DNA of 64,000 bases from Clostridia bacterium. GTDB taxonomy: Bacteria > Bacillota > Clostridia > Oscillospirales > Acutalibacteraceae. The translations under genes were made by a program, and so were the position numbers. The notes beneath the pieces were generated by a model that did not search any database, had not been told where the DNA came from, and was given only the letters and a program-made list of their open reading frames with translations. Every line of letters begins with the position of its first letter. Within the stretch, counting starts at the first letter, position 1. Below are positions 23,715 to 32,531 of the stretch, in pieces. The stretch covers positions 1 through 64,000 of the forward strand of contig JAFQWA010000004.1 of NCBI GenBank assembly GCA_017407705.1, read 5' to 3'.

Positions 23715-26700
23715 TTACTCAGTTCTCAGTGCTACTACGGGGTCTTTCTTTGCCGCACTTCTTGAAGGAATTATTCCTGCAAACAGTGTGAGCACCACGC
23801 TGATAACAATAAGTATCAACGCCACGGGCAACGGCAAATAAGCACTCAGGTTGTTTATCCCCGTAAGTCCCTGCACAATGGCATTTACGGGAATGCACAG
23901 CAGATACGTCAGCAACACACCCAGTAAACCTGACGTAAAGCCGATTATCATAGTTTCCGCATTAAACATACCCGACACGTTGCGTTTCGAGGCACCGATA
24001 GCACGTAAAATACCGATTTCTTTGGTACGCTCCTGCACCGAAATCAGAGTGATAACGCCTATCATAATAGACGAAACTATCAACGAAATTGCAACGAAAG
24101 CGATAAGCACGTAGGTTATTGCGTTGATTATGGTGGTGATGGATGACATCATCAGGCCCACGTAATCGGTATAGCTGATTTTTTTCAGTTCCTCTACCGA
24201 CTTGTTGTAATCAGCAATAGTTTCCTCAATAATATCCTTGTTTTCAAAGCTGCTGGCAAACAAATTCACCGAAGCGGGAGTGTCGATATCCACACTGCCA
24301 AGCTCTCTCAGATTTTCCTCATAGGTACTCTCAGAAAACTCTAAAACTTCATCGTAATACACTGCAAACTGCTCTAAGGTGTAGCCTTTCACAGACATAT
24401 CCAGCGCCGCTGCCAACTGTTGTGTGCTCATAGCGGCCATCTGCTGCTTCACACCGTTAGCATACTGCATTTTTACACGCTCTGCCAACATCTCTTTAAA
24501 CAGCTTTGTCAGCTCGTCGTCGGTCATTTTGCCGATATACTCACGTAGCTCTGTTTCGTTTACTCCCATTTGCTGAGTAAGTGCTGTTACCATAGTGGTT
24601 TCCATATACTCACGGTTGACGTTTGTCATAGCCTGAGCAACAGCGTTATCCAGATACTCCTTAGTGGGAATACTCATAATTTTAACATAGGCCTCGGCTT
24701 TACCCTTTTCATCAAGGGTGGCAATATACTTCTCAAACTCCGCCTTTTTCTGTTCATCGGTCAAGCTACCGGAATTCTCTTTAAAAGGCAAGCCTGTGAA
24801 GATATCAATAGTATTCTTATCCTGCTGCGCCTTAATAACCTCTGCCTCTTTAGACTTAGCTATTATATGCTGAGTCAGCTTGTTGGTGTAACCGATAGAG
24901 CCTTTAAGCATAGTTGAGGTGGCATCCTCATTGGGCTTGATAATACCCGATACCTTTAAGTCAAAGCCATTATCGTAAAGATATCTCATACCTGCGTCGG
25001 TCAAACGCATATCCTCATAGAGACCTGTTTTTTCGTTTAACTTGTAGCAATCGGAATTAAGCACCACACGAAAATCCATATTGCATATCTCTTCATAAGA
25101 CCATTTTTGCTGATCGGTGGATACTTCCTCTTTATTCATAACCGCTTTAAAGATCTTGTTGATCTCCTCTTCGGTTTTGAGTCCTAAGGCATAAAGGGTA
25201 AGGTCCTCCAGCTCGTTATTTTCATCCAGCACCAAAACTATCTCGTTATACTGATTGGGCCAGGTACCGTGAACTATATCATACTGCTCTTTCAGCAGCG
25301 GACTTACGGGATCACCGTTTTTGCCTGAAAGCATCTCGGTCCAGAGCTGACCGTTGCCGCCCGGTGACATAGACATCATTGGGCTGTCTGCAGAAAAGCC
25401 CATCTGTTCACCTGCGGAGATCATACCCTCCATATCCAGACTCATATTCTCTGCAAGAATTTTGGACAACAGCTTTTGAGTGTCGGAATGAACGATAGCG
25501 CCGTCAACGTTTTCGGTATATACCAAAAGATCAAAATCATAGGTATATTGTACACCGCTTAGTGCTTGGGATAGCGGGGACTCACTGTTTTTAAGCTGTT
25601 TTTCAATGTATGCCTTAAAGGATTTCAGATCATTTTCCGACTCCTCCATATTGTTCAGTGCGTTTATCATCTTATACAGCACCGCACGGGAATACACTGC
25701 ATCGTTTTCGTGTTTTATCTCACCCTCAGCGGCAACGCCCATAAAGGTTTGCATCAGCACACCCAAGTCAACGTTGGTGGCTTGAATGGTTAAAGGATAA
25801 GATGTAAGGGTATCCTCCTGCAGTTCGTCGATAAAGGTGGTGGTGCCCTGAGACACCGCAAAAATCAGTGCAATACCAATAATACCGATAGAACCTGCAA
25901 AAGAGGTTAAAATAGTACGTCCTTTTTTGGTGAAAAGATTTTTCAGCGACAAGCCAAAAGAGGTGAAAAATGACATAGACGGCTTTTTAACCTTAGTTTT
26001 GACCGCCGCTTTTTTAGCGTCTTCCTCTTTGTAAGCACTCATCTCCTCCTCAGTAAGAGGCATAGAATCGTCGGTGATAACACCGTCAAGCATACGGATA
26101 ATTCGGGTGGAATACTGGTCCGCCAGGTCGGGGTTGTGGGTTACCATAATTACCAAACGGTCTTTGGAAACCTCTTTTAATATCTCCATAACCTGCACAC
26201 TGGTTTCGGTATCCAACGCACCTGTAGGCTCATCCGCAAGAATAATGTCGGGGTTGTTTACTAAAGCACGGGCAATGGCGACACGCTGCATCTGACCGCC
26301 TGACATCTCGCTGGGCTTCTTTTTAAACTGATCTCCCAGCCCCACTGCCTCCAGTGCCTGTTTTGCACGTTGACGGCGCTCAGCCTTGGACACGCCCGAA
26401 AGAGTCAGTGCCAGTTCAACGTTTTGAAGTACTGACTGATGAGGGATAAGGTTGTAGGTTTGGAACACAAAGCCCACCGAGTGGTTACGGTAAGCATCCC
26501 AATCTCTGTCTTTGAAGTCTTTAGTGGATTTTCCGTCAATGATCAGGTCACCCTCGGTGTACTGATCAAGTCCGCCGATGATGTTAAGCATGGTAGTTTT
26601 ACCGCAGCCCGACTGGCCCAGTATGGAAACAAACTCACTCTCTCGAAAGCACAAGTCTATGCCCTTTAAGGCGTGGACTGTATTTTCGCCGGCAGCATAG

Positions 26701-26729
26701 TCTTTTTTAATGTTTTTAAGCTGTAACAT
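23715..26729 (-). CDS. Fused ABC transporter ATPase-permease (MacB/FtsX type)
   Basis: A 1004-residue fusion. Residues 1 to ~230 are an ATPase of the LolD/MacB class (Walker A GQSGCGKTT near 38, signature SGGQMQRVA near 142, Walker [12 protein letters not shown] near 161). After a linker comes a membrane helix (about 280-300), a large extracytoplasmic domain of ~500 residues, and three C-terminal helices with an FtsX fold (TKEIGILRAIGASKRNV near 895). Such mechanotransmission transporters move peptides, antibiotics or lipids, or signal to cell-wall enzymes; the substrate is not readable. The start is ATG at 26729 with RBS GGAGA; a TTG six codons upstream is less likely. Confidence 0.88.
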   Translation of the reverse strand: MLQLKNIKKDYAAGENTVHALKGIDLCFRESEFVSILGQSGCGKTTMLNIIGGLDQYTEGDLIIDGKSTKDFKDRDWDAYRNHSVGFVFQTYNLIPHQSVLQNVELALTLSGVSKAERRQRAKQALEAVGLGDQFKKKPSEMSGGQMQRVAIARALVNNPDIILADEPTGALDTETSVQVMEILKEVSKDRLVIMVTHNPDLADQYSTRIIRMLDGVITDDSMPLTEEEMSAYKEEDAKKAAVKTKVKKPSMSFFTSFGLSLKNLFTKKGRTILTSFAGSIGIIGIALIFAVSQGTTTFIDELQEDTLTSYPLTIQATNVDLGVLMQTFMGVAAEGEIKHENDAVYSRAVLYKMINALNNMEESENDLKSFKAYIEKQLKNSESPLSQALSGVQYTYDFDLLVYTENVDGAIVHSDTQKLLSKILAENMSLDMEGMISAGEQMGFSADSPMMSMSPGGNGQLWTEMLSGKNGDPVSPLLKEQYDIVHGTWPNQYNEIVLVLDENNELEDLTLYALGLKTEEEINKIFKAVMNKEEVSTDQQKWSYEEICNMDFRVVLNSDCYKLNEKTGLYEDMRLTDAGMRYLYDNGFDLKVSGIIKPNEDATSTMLKGSIGYTNKLTQHIIAKSKEAEVIKAQQDKNTIDIFTGLPFKENSGSLTDEQKKAEFEKYIATLDEKGKAEAYVKIMSIPTKEYLDNAVAQAMTNVNREYMETTMVTALTQQMGVNETELREYIGKMTDDELTKLFKEMLAERVKMQYANGVKQQMAAMSTQQLAAALDMSVKGYTLEQFAVYYDEVLEFSESTYEENLRELGSVDIDTPASVNLFASSFENKDIIEETIADYNKSVEELKKISYTDYVGLMMSSITTIINAITYVLIAFVAISLIVSSIMIGVITLISVQERTKEIGILRAIGASKRNVSGMFNAETMIIGFTSGLLGVLLTYLLCIPVNAIVQGLTGINNLSAYLPLPVALILIVISVVLTLFAGIIPSRSAAKKDPVVALRTE

Positions 26730-26831
26730 ACGGCTTTCTCCTTTCAAAATTTAATTACCATAATAAGTATAACGCCTGATCCCCGCAGAATCTATAACAA
26801 TTTGTAAATTTTTTAATTTTATAACGCAAAA

Positions 26832-26870
26832 ACAAGCCGCCACTTTTCAAATGAAAAGAGGCGGTGTTGT
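26832..26870 (-). terminator. Terminator of the small RHH gene
   Basis: On the minus strand CCGCCTCTTTTC pairs with GAAAAGTGGCGG and is followed by a U-rich run. It lies at the stop codon of the 56-residue gene. Confidence 0.7.
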
Positions 26871-27040
26871 TATTTTATTTCAATTTTCCCGTGTTTTTCT
26901 TCAAACTGAGCAACACATTTCTTTATATGCTGCTCTATTTCCTTATTTGCTGAACGACCCTGATACTCCGCAATATAACGAAACTTAGCAAACAAATCCC
27001 TATCTATACGAAGTGTGTACCTTAAAAGATTTTCATCCAT
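26870..27040 (-). CDS. Arc-like ribbon-helix-helix DNA-binding protein
   Basis: A 56-residue protein. The pattern is a beta strand (LLRYTLRID, 5-13) followed by two helices (DLFAKFRYIAEYQ and SANKEIEQHIKKCVAQFEEK). This is the Arc/MetJ ribbon-helix-helix fold, with the turn GRSANKEI as in Arc-type repressors. The ATG follows AGAGGGCACTGTT. It is divergent from a SLOG-family gene, and the shared promoter region has a GCGTCAC/GTGACGC inverted repeat, a likely binding site. Confidence 0.78.
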   Translation of the reverse strand: MDENLLRYTLRIDRDLFAKFRYIAEYQGRSANKEIEQHIKKCVAQFEEKHGKIEIK

Positions 27041-27097
27041 AACAGTGCCCTCTTTCGTGTGTTTAACATTATTTTGACTTAATTATAGCGAAAATAT

Positions 27098-27142
27098 TGC
27101 GTCACAGCTCAAATGGTGGTATAATGACGAAATAGTGACGCA
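27098..27142. promoter_or_regulatory. Divergent promoter with inverted repeat TGCGTCAC...GTGACGCA
   Basis: TGCGTCAC (27098-27105) and GTGACGCA (27135-27142) are perfect inverted half-sites. Between them lies the plus promoter of the SLOG gene: TTGCGT (27097-27102), 17 bp, TATAAT (27120-27125). One half-site overlaps the -35 box and the other the start point, as expected for a repressor. A minus-strand TATAAT (27087-27082) can serve the RHH gene. Confidence 0.65.
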
Positions 27143-27165
27143 TTTTTTGATTTAGGAGGAACAAA

Positions 27166-27513
27166 ATGAAAGTGGCTGTAATAGGATCACGAAATTTAAT
27201 TGTAGATGATCTTGGAAAATATCTGCCAAAAGATACTGGGGAAATTATCAGCGGCGGTGCTAAGGGTATTGATAGCTGTGCAAGGAAATTTGCACTAGAA
27301 AACAACATAAAGCTTACGGAGTTTCTGCCTGAATATGCAAAATACGGAAGATCAGCTCCCCTTTACCGTAATGTATCAATAATAGAACACGCTGACTTAG
27401 TTATAGCATTTTGGGATGGCAAGTCAAGAGGAACAAAATTTACAATCAACAAGTGTGTTAAAAGAAATATTCCTCTTAAAATTTTTAAGGCAAAAGACAA
27501 AGCAGACACCTGA
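27166..27513 (+). CDS. SLOG-fold nucleotide-binding protein (YspA/DprA-like)
   Basis: 115 residues covering a minimal Rossmann-like SLOG domain. It has MKVAVIGSRN at the N-terminus, SGGAKGIDSCARKFA (30-44), a DLVIAFWDG strand (77-85), and GTKFTINKC (89-97). Related proteins bind nucleotides or nucleotide-derived signals, or process them in stress and phage-defence systems, but single-domain versions have no assigned role. It is divergent from an RHH repressor-like gene. RBS TTTAGGAGG. Confidence 0.75.
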   Translation: MKVAVIGSRNLIVDDLGKYLPKDTGEIISGGAKGIDSCARKFALENNIKLTEFLPEYAKYGRSAPLYRNVSIIEHADLVIAFWDGKSRGTKFTINKCVKRNIPLKIFKAKDKADT

Positions 27514-27533
27514 TTTCTCATTCAGGTGTCTGC
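27501..27533. terminator. Convergent hairpin between the SLOG and tannase genes
   Basis: AGCAGACACCTGA pairs with TTCAGGTGTCTGCT around a 7-base loop. The stem includes the SLOG stop codon and there is only a weak T tract after it. It probably ends transcription from both sides. Confidence 0.6.
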
Positions 27534-27540
27534 TCCTCAT

Positions 27541-28977
27541 TTAAAATATCTCACAAACCTTTGTGTGGGGTTTTATGGGGTTTTGCTCCGAGCCATAAGG
27601 ATAAACCTTGCGGACAAATTCAGTTTTATTATCCACAACTCTTGCTGCATAAATCTCATTTGGTGCAACACCCTGCTCACACCAATCCTTTATCAGCATA
27701 AACAAGCTTTTTTCGCCCGTTTCATTTCCCCATTCACGATTGGCTCCCCTACCGCCATTGCCGTGGTCTTTGCCGGGAAGCAGATAAAATCTAAAAAATT
27801 CCTGCGCCTTGTCAATTCCCATTAAATCAAACATACGGTTGCAATAGCCCTCTGCATCGGGATAAGGCACACAAGGGTCAGCACTGCCGGAATAAACAAG
27901 TATTTTGCCGCCCTGCTCATAAAAGGCAGTCAGATCGGGGTTATTAGAGTCCATATCATCGGATAAGGTTTCGCGAAGACGCTTATAATCATCAGAAAAG
28001 TCAAAATCATAAGGGTTGTAGTTATCGCCAAAGCACCAAATAAACGGATAGTAATGAGGGCTTTCGGGGTCCTGACAGTCTTTAAGTCCGCAGCCGTAGA
28101 TCTCGGAGCCTATGGGCATACCGTTGTATATCTGCTTACCGGTTTTGGGGTCAACGGGGCCTTGATAAACCGCTCTAAGCGCCTCACACTGCTCTATATT
28201 AAAGCCGTTGTTTGAGATAATCTCAATAAGCTCAGCTATAGTTTCATCATCACGACGAGGGTAAGATACAAAGTCATCCCCTTTTTCACCGTCACTTTTA
28301 TTTTGGAAAAACTCTACTGCCAAGCGGTTGATTTTTTCAATCTCAAAAGCTGAAAACATTACGCTGCCATCCGGTTTTCTAAGGTGGTTATGGTTCCATA
28401 AAAAATAGGTATGTAAAGCTATTCTGTTATTGGCAGGTACACCTGCAACGATGCCGTTAAAGTCAGTCGGAAAACGCTGTGCTAAGGAAAAGGCCTGCTG
28501 ACCTCCTGTGGAGCCACCCAAAAAGTAGGAATAATCGGGTGCCTTGCCAAAACCAATCTCACACAGTGCCTTGCCCAAAACCGCCATACCGTGAGTTGAG
28601 CGCCAGCCAAAGTCACGCCAAACTGCAGGGTTATTTATTCCTCGCTCTCTGCCCCCTGAGGTGCCCATATCTGTGTGAACAGACACAAAGCCCTTGGATG
28701 TAAAATTCACCAAATCCCAATAGTAAAAACCGCCCGCCATACCTCCGTTGCCAAAAGCGGCAAGACATCCGTTAAAGCTCTCGGGAAGCCACACAGTTGT
28801 ATAAACCAACGAGCCTTCCTCGTAAACGCTTTTCAAGTCAACTCGGTAAAAATTATAAGACTTATCTCCAAAATAAAATTCCTTATAATTATCTGAACAG
28901 TCATAGGTTACCGACTGCACCTCAGTGAAGGGAATTTTCGCATTTAAAAGTTTGTTTATAAGTTCTTTGTTTTCCAT
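27541..28977 (-). CDS. Tannase/feruloyl esterase family hydrolase
   Basis: An alpha/beta hydrolase of 478 residues with the tannase-family nucleophile motif GGSTGGQQA (near 153-161). It also has SGSADPCVPY for the acid residue and HGNGG for the catalytic His. The family cleaves esters of gallic or ferulic acid. The family's CS-D-HC disulfide arrangement is not complete: the residue before the nucleophile Ser is Gly, not Cys. There is no signal peptide, so the substrate is probably taken up first. The ATG at 28977 is chosen because AAGGTGAT lies 4-5 bp upstream. It is 20 bp downstream of the WbsX-like gene, in one operon. Confidence 0.8.
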   Translation of the reverse strand: MENKELINKLLNAKIPFTEVQSVTYDCSDNYKEFYFGDKSYNFYRVDLKSVYEEGSLVYTTVWLPESFNGCLAAFGNGGMAGGFYYWDLVNFTSKGFVSVHTDMGTSGGRERGINNPAVWRDFGWRSTHGMAVLGKALCEIGFGKAPDYSYFLGGSTGGQQAFSLAQRFPTDFNGIVAGVPANNRIALHTYFLWNHNHLRKPDGSVMFSAFEIEKINRLAVEFFQNKSDGEKGDDFVSYPRRDDETIAELIEIISNNGFNIEQCEALRAVYQGPVDPKTGKQIYNGMPIGSEIYGCGLKDCQDPESPHYYPFIWCFGDNYNPYDFDFSDDYKRLRETLSDDMDSNNPDLTAFYEQGGKILVYSGSADPCVPYPDAEGYCNRMFDLMGIDKAQEFFRFYLLPGKDHGNGGRGANREWGNETGEKSLFMLIKDWCEQGVAPNEIYAARVVDNKTEFVRKVYPYGSEQNPIKPHTKVCEIF

Positions 28978-28997
28978 TTTTATCACCTTATAATTTC

Positions 28998-30098
28998 TTA
29001 TTTTGAAAATGCTTTTTTAACAGCCTCTAAATATCCGTAACCGTACAGATCATCCGGCTCTAAATAACTGGTTTCGGTCCACTCGTTCCAGCTGTTTACC
29101 GTAATCAGCGAAACATTGGATTCATCGGCAAACCTTTTTGCCAACATCAATGCTTTTTCAACATTTTCGGGGGTGTTGTTTTTGACTATCCCCGGTCTGA
29201 ACTCTTTAAATCTGGGGTTGTTATCCCATCCCACCGAAATGTGCGGGAAATACGGAATGGTGTGCTCACTTTTTATCTTATCCCACTCTTTTGTTACGTC
29301 AGACATTATCTCTGTGTAATCTCTGTCAATATCAGTGAAGTGAACAAACTGGTAGTGGGTAAGGGAGTTAAAGCCCAGTTCCTCTATAAGTTTCGGATCA
29401 AATTCCTTTACGTCAGCATCCACGCCTGACATATTGGTCACCCTGCCGCTCCACCGAACAAACTGGAAGTGCACACCTGCAAGTCCGTTGTTTTTAGCTT
29501 GGTTATCCAGCCATTTTAGTGCATCAGCGGTGTTTTTTATGCCGCCAAGTCCTGAGATGAGGTTGTTAAGATCATATATGCTTACCACCGGTTTGCCGTC
29601 GATCTTATAATAATTTTCTTTAGAAAAATACTGATTTATCCATCGGTTGCCAATGATCTCAAACTGCTTTCGGTCAACTGCTCCCTGCCAGATAGTGGTG
29701 TCAAACTCACCTGCGTTTCGGATATCCCAGGTGTAATTTGCATCGTGGTTTGCCCACATAATATAAAACTTCATTTTATTGCAGTTGTCTGCCTTTAAAA
29801 ATCCGTCGTTCAGGCAGTTTTCCAGAAACGGACGGTTATCGTACCAGTACCAGTCATAAATAAACACATTTACTCCGTGCTCAGTAGCGGCATCTATCTG
29901 CTTACTCATAACCTGCGGGTCGGCTTCGTTTACATAGCCCCACAAGGGCTTTCGGTTCCACAGATATCCACAGTCTTTAACAGCGGCGTTTTTCACCGTT
30001 TGCCACTCACCCATGCCCTCTTCCCAGAACAATCTTGTGCGTGGCTCGTCGCCTGTGTATGCAGGCCACACGTATGCAGCAACATCGTAAGTTTTCAT
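28998..30098 (-). CDS. WbsX/GH99-like protein
   Basis: A 366-residue (beta/alpha)-barrel protein of the glycosyltransferase-WbsX/GH99-like family. Typical segments are AAYVWPAY near the N-terminus, NVFIYDWYWY near 76-85, FYIMWANHD near 112, GKPVVSIYD near 168, and NSWNEWTETSYLEP near the C-terminus. GH99 enzymes are endo-mannosidases; WbsX-like members occur in polysaccharide clusters and are poorly studied. There is no signal peptide. With the esterase it may act on a decorated plant or mannan oligosaccharide, which is an inference. The ATG follows AGAGGTGAGTTGCT. Confidence 0.78.
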   Translation of the reverse strand: MKTYDVAAYVWPAYTGDEPRTRLFWEEGMGEWQTVKNAAVKDCGYLWNRKPLWGYVNEADPQVMSKQIDAATEHGVNVFIYDWYWYDNRPFLENCLNDGFLKADNCNKMKFYIMWANHDANYTWDIRNAGEFDTTIWQGAVDRKQFEIIGNRWINQYFSKENYYKIDGKPVVSIYDLNNLISGLGGIKNTADALKWLDNQAKNNGLAGVHFQFVRWSGRVTNMSGVDADVKEFDPKLIEELGFNSLTHYQFVHFTDIDRDYTEIMSDVTKEWDKIKSEHTIPYFPHISVGWDNNPRFKEFRPGIVKNNTPENVEKALMLAKRFADESNVSLITVNSWNEWTETSYLEPDDLYGYGYLEAVKKAFSK

Positions 30099-30146
30099 AG
30101 CAACTCACCTCTGGGAATATTCTACCACAAACTTTTATTTGTGGCA

Positions 30147-30181
30147 ACAAAAATAACGACCTTCGGCAACCGAAGGTCGTT
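30147..30181 (-). terminator. Terminator of the OPT-PqqD operon
   Basis: AACGACCTTCGG (30155-30166) pairs with CCGAAGGTCGTT (30170-30181). On the minus strand it is followed by ATTTTTG. Confidence 0.8.
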
Positions 30182-30186
30182 AAAAT

Positions 30187-30534
30187 TTATTTCATACTAA
30201 CAAAGCCGTAGCTTTCCAAAATCTGAAAGAACTTGGCAAGTCGCTCATACAAGGGATGTGCTGTCTCACCGAAATGCTCGTCCACCAACTTACCTATCTC
30301 AACTATGTTTCTCTCACCGTCTATCACAGGCCACACAAAGCTACCCATTTCATCCAGATGAATATAGCTGATCTTAGGCTTTTTAAACAGCTTTTGAGCT
30401 ATTCGGTTAAAAACGCCCTTGTTTTCAATTTCCAAGGTTACCTTGTCATCATCGCCCTTAGACCAGTTAATATCCGCTCTTGCAACGGGGATATTTTCAA
30501 GGTAATTTTTTGCTGATTTCTTTACTTTTCTCAT
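30187..30534 (-). CDS. PqqD-like protein
   Basis: 115 residues. The second half matches the PqqD fold: a strand with the conserved LDEMGSFVWPVIDGERN, then helices in IVEIGKLVDEHFGE. PqqD proteins present peptide precursors to radical SAM enzymes in RiPP synthesis. Here no radical SAM enzyme or precursor peptide is nearby, and the gene overlaps the OPT transporter by 4 bp (ATGA). It may instead bind a transported peptide or regulate the transporter. The N-terminal ~45 residues are basic and not part of the domain. Confidence 0.75.
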   Translation of the reverse strand: MRKVKKSAKNYLENIPVARADINWSKGDDDKVTLEIENKGVFNRIAQKLFKKPKISYIHLDEMGSFVWPVIDGERNIVEIGKLVDEHFGETAHPLYERLAKFFQILESYGFVSMK

Positions 30535-32444
30535 GCGTCTTTACGTTTCTTCCAAATAGTGAATTTCAAAAGAATGAGAATGATAACTGCAAACAAACCA
30601 AGACCGCCTAAGTCTGCAACTACCTGAGGAATACCAAGTATTTCGGAAAGGTTAAGCATCTTATCAATGCCGAATATCGCAAGTACTGCCAAGATAATAC
30701 CAACAATACCCTCACCTGCGATCATACCTGAGCAGAACAGAACACCGTCGTTAACGATCTCGTCTTTCTTCTCTTTCTTGCTGCTGAGCTTCTCAACCAA
30801 CCAACGGATAACGCCGCCCACCATAATACAAGCATTAAGCTGAACAGGCAGATAAACACCGATAGCAAAGGGAAGTACGGGAATACCGATAAGCTCAACC
30901 ACGATTGCAATAAACACACCGGTAAATACCAATGCCCAAGGCAGGTTACCACCCATAACGCCCTCAACGATAAGCTTCATCAAGGTTGCCTGAGGAGCAC
31001 CAAGCTCAGGTGTACCAAAGCCCCAAGCCTCGTTAAGCAGATAAAGAGTGCCGCCGATAGCCAAGGCTGATGCAGCAACGCCGATAAGCTCACCGATCTG
31101 CTGCTTTTTAGGTGTGGAGCCTAAGAGATAGCCTGTTTTAAGGTCTTGTGATGTGTCACCTGCAATAGCAGAAACAATACAAATAATTGAACCGATGGCA
31201 ATAGCGCTGCACATACCTGCAATTCCGCTATAACCTGTAACCTTAAGGATCAAGGTTGCTACCAGCAAGGTTGCAATAGCCATACCTGAAACGGGGTTGT
31301 TACTGCTTCCTACCAAGCCTACCATTCTGGAAGAAACAGTAGCGAAGAAGAAGCCAAACACAACGATGATCAAAGCACCGATAAAGTTTACGGGAATAGC
31401 AGGAAGCAACCAGATAAGCAGCGTCAAAACAGCAATACCGCCAATAACAACTGCCATGTTAAGATCTGTTGTTGTACGGGTCTGAATACCTGTTTTGTTA
31501 CCTTTAAGGCTCTTGATAGCGCCGCTAAAGGTCTTAACGATAAGGGGCAGTGATTTAATAAGGCTGATAATACCGCCTGCAGTCAAAGCACCTGCACCGA
31601 TGTATCTGATGTATGTACCCCAGATACCTGATGCGCCGCTTTCTGCAAAAATCTCACCGATAGTAGCAGTTCCGGGAGCTAAAATAGTCTCACCGCCAAA
31701 CAGCACGATAAGCGGAATAAGCACTAACCAGCTTAACACACCGCCGCTGAACATATAAGATGAAATTCTGGGACCGCAGATGTAACCAACGCTCATAACA
31801 GCAGGATAAATCTGAGTTCCGATCTCACCGGCATAGCCCTTTACTCTGAAAGAGATCTCACCTGATACAGCTTTAAGTCCGTCAATAATAAACTTGAACA
31901 ATGCTGCAAAGCCCATACCTGCAAAAACAGTAGAAGCGTTTGCACCGCCCTGCTCACCTGCCAACAGAACCTCTGCACAAGCAGTTCCTTCGGGATAAGG
32001 CAAAATGCCGTGTTCCTTAACGATAAGTGCATTTCTTAAAGGAACCATAAACAACACGCCAAGCAAACCGCCGATCAACGCAATAAGTGTGATCTCGATT
32101 AAGTTGGGGGCTGCATCGGCATGTCCCTCTGCTGCCCAGATAAAAAGTGCAGGCAGGGTGAAGATAGCACCTGCTGCCAATGACTCACCGGCAGAACCGA
32201 TTGTTTGAACGATGTTGCTCTCTAATATGGAGTTTTTACGCATCAAAATACGAATAACGCCCATAGAGATAACTGCCGCAGGAATAGATGCAGATACTGT
32301 CATACCTACTCTAAGCCCTAAATATGCGTTTGCCGCACCGAATACTACTGCCAAAATAATACCCATAATAATAGATGTAACTGTTATTTCGGGAGTTATT
32401 TTCTCAGCAGGAATATAAGGCTTAAACTCATTTTTGTTTTCCAT
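30531..32444 (-). CDS. OPT-family oligopeptide transporter
   Basis: A 637-residue integral membrane protein with about 15 hydrophobic segments. The bacterial OPT signature is seen at the N-terminus (TVTSIIMGIILAVVFGAANAYLGLRVGMT) and in SNNPVSGMAIATL near 378-390. It probably imports small peptides with protons. A peptidase gene (pepD) lies just downstream in the other operon, and a PqqD-like gene is coupled to its 3' end. RBS GGATAGGAGAAATT. Confidence 0.92.
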   Translation of the reverse strand: MENKNEFKPYIPAEKITPEITVTSIIMGIILAVVFGAANAYLGLRVGMTVSASIPAAVISMGVIRILMRKNSILESNIVQTIGSAGESLAAGAIFTLPALFIWAAEGHADAAPNLIEITLIALIGGLLGVLFMVPLRNALIVKEHGILPYPEGTACAEVLLAGEQGGANASTVFAGMGFAALFKFIIDGLKAVSGEISFRVKGYAGEIGTQIYPAVMSVGYICGPRISSYMFSGGVLSWLVLIPLIVLFGGETILAPGTATIGEIFAESGASGIWGTYIRYIGAGALTAGGIISLIKSLPLIVKTFSGAIKSLKGNKTGIQTRTTTDLNMAVVIGGIAVLTLLIWLLPAIPVNFIGALIIVVFGFFFATVSSRMVGLVGSSNNPVSGMAIATLLVATLILKVTGYSGIAGMCSAIAIGSIICIVSAIAGDTSQDLKTGYLLGSTPKKQQIGELIGVAASALAIGGTLYLLNEAWGFGTPELGAPQATLMKLIVEGVMGGNLPWALVFTGVFIAIVVELIGIPVLPFAIGVYLPVQLNACIMVGGVIRWLVEKLSSKKEKKDEIVNDGVLFCSGMIAGEGIVGIILAVLAIFGIDKMLNLSEILGIPQVVADLGGLGLFAVIILILLKFTIWKKRKDA

Positions 32445-32492
32445 AATTTCTCCTATCCACCTGTGTTTTCACACAGATAATTATTTATAAAA

Positions 32493-32521
32493 ATTATATC
32501 ATATCCAAAGCATTAAATCAA
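32493..32521 (-). promoter_or_regulatory. Promoter of the OPT-PqqD operon
   Basis: On the minus strand TTGATT (32521-32516), a 17 bp spacer and TATAAT (32498-32493). A small hairpin, CTGTGT-GAAA-ACACAG, lies in the leader before the RBS. Confidence 0.7.
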
Positions 32522-32531
32522 ATCATAATAT

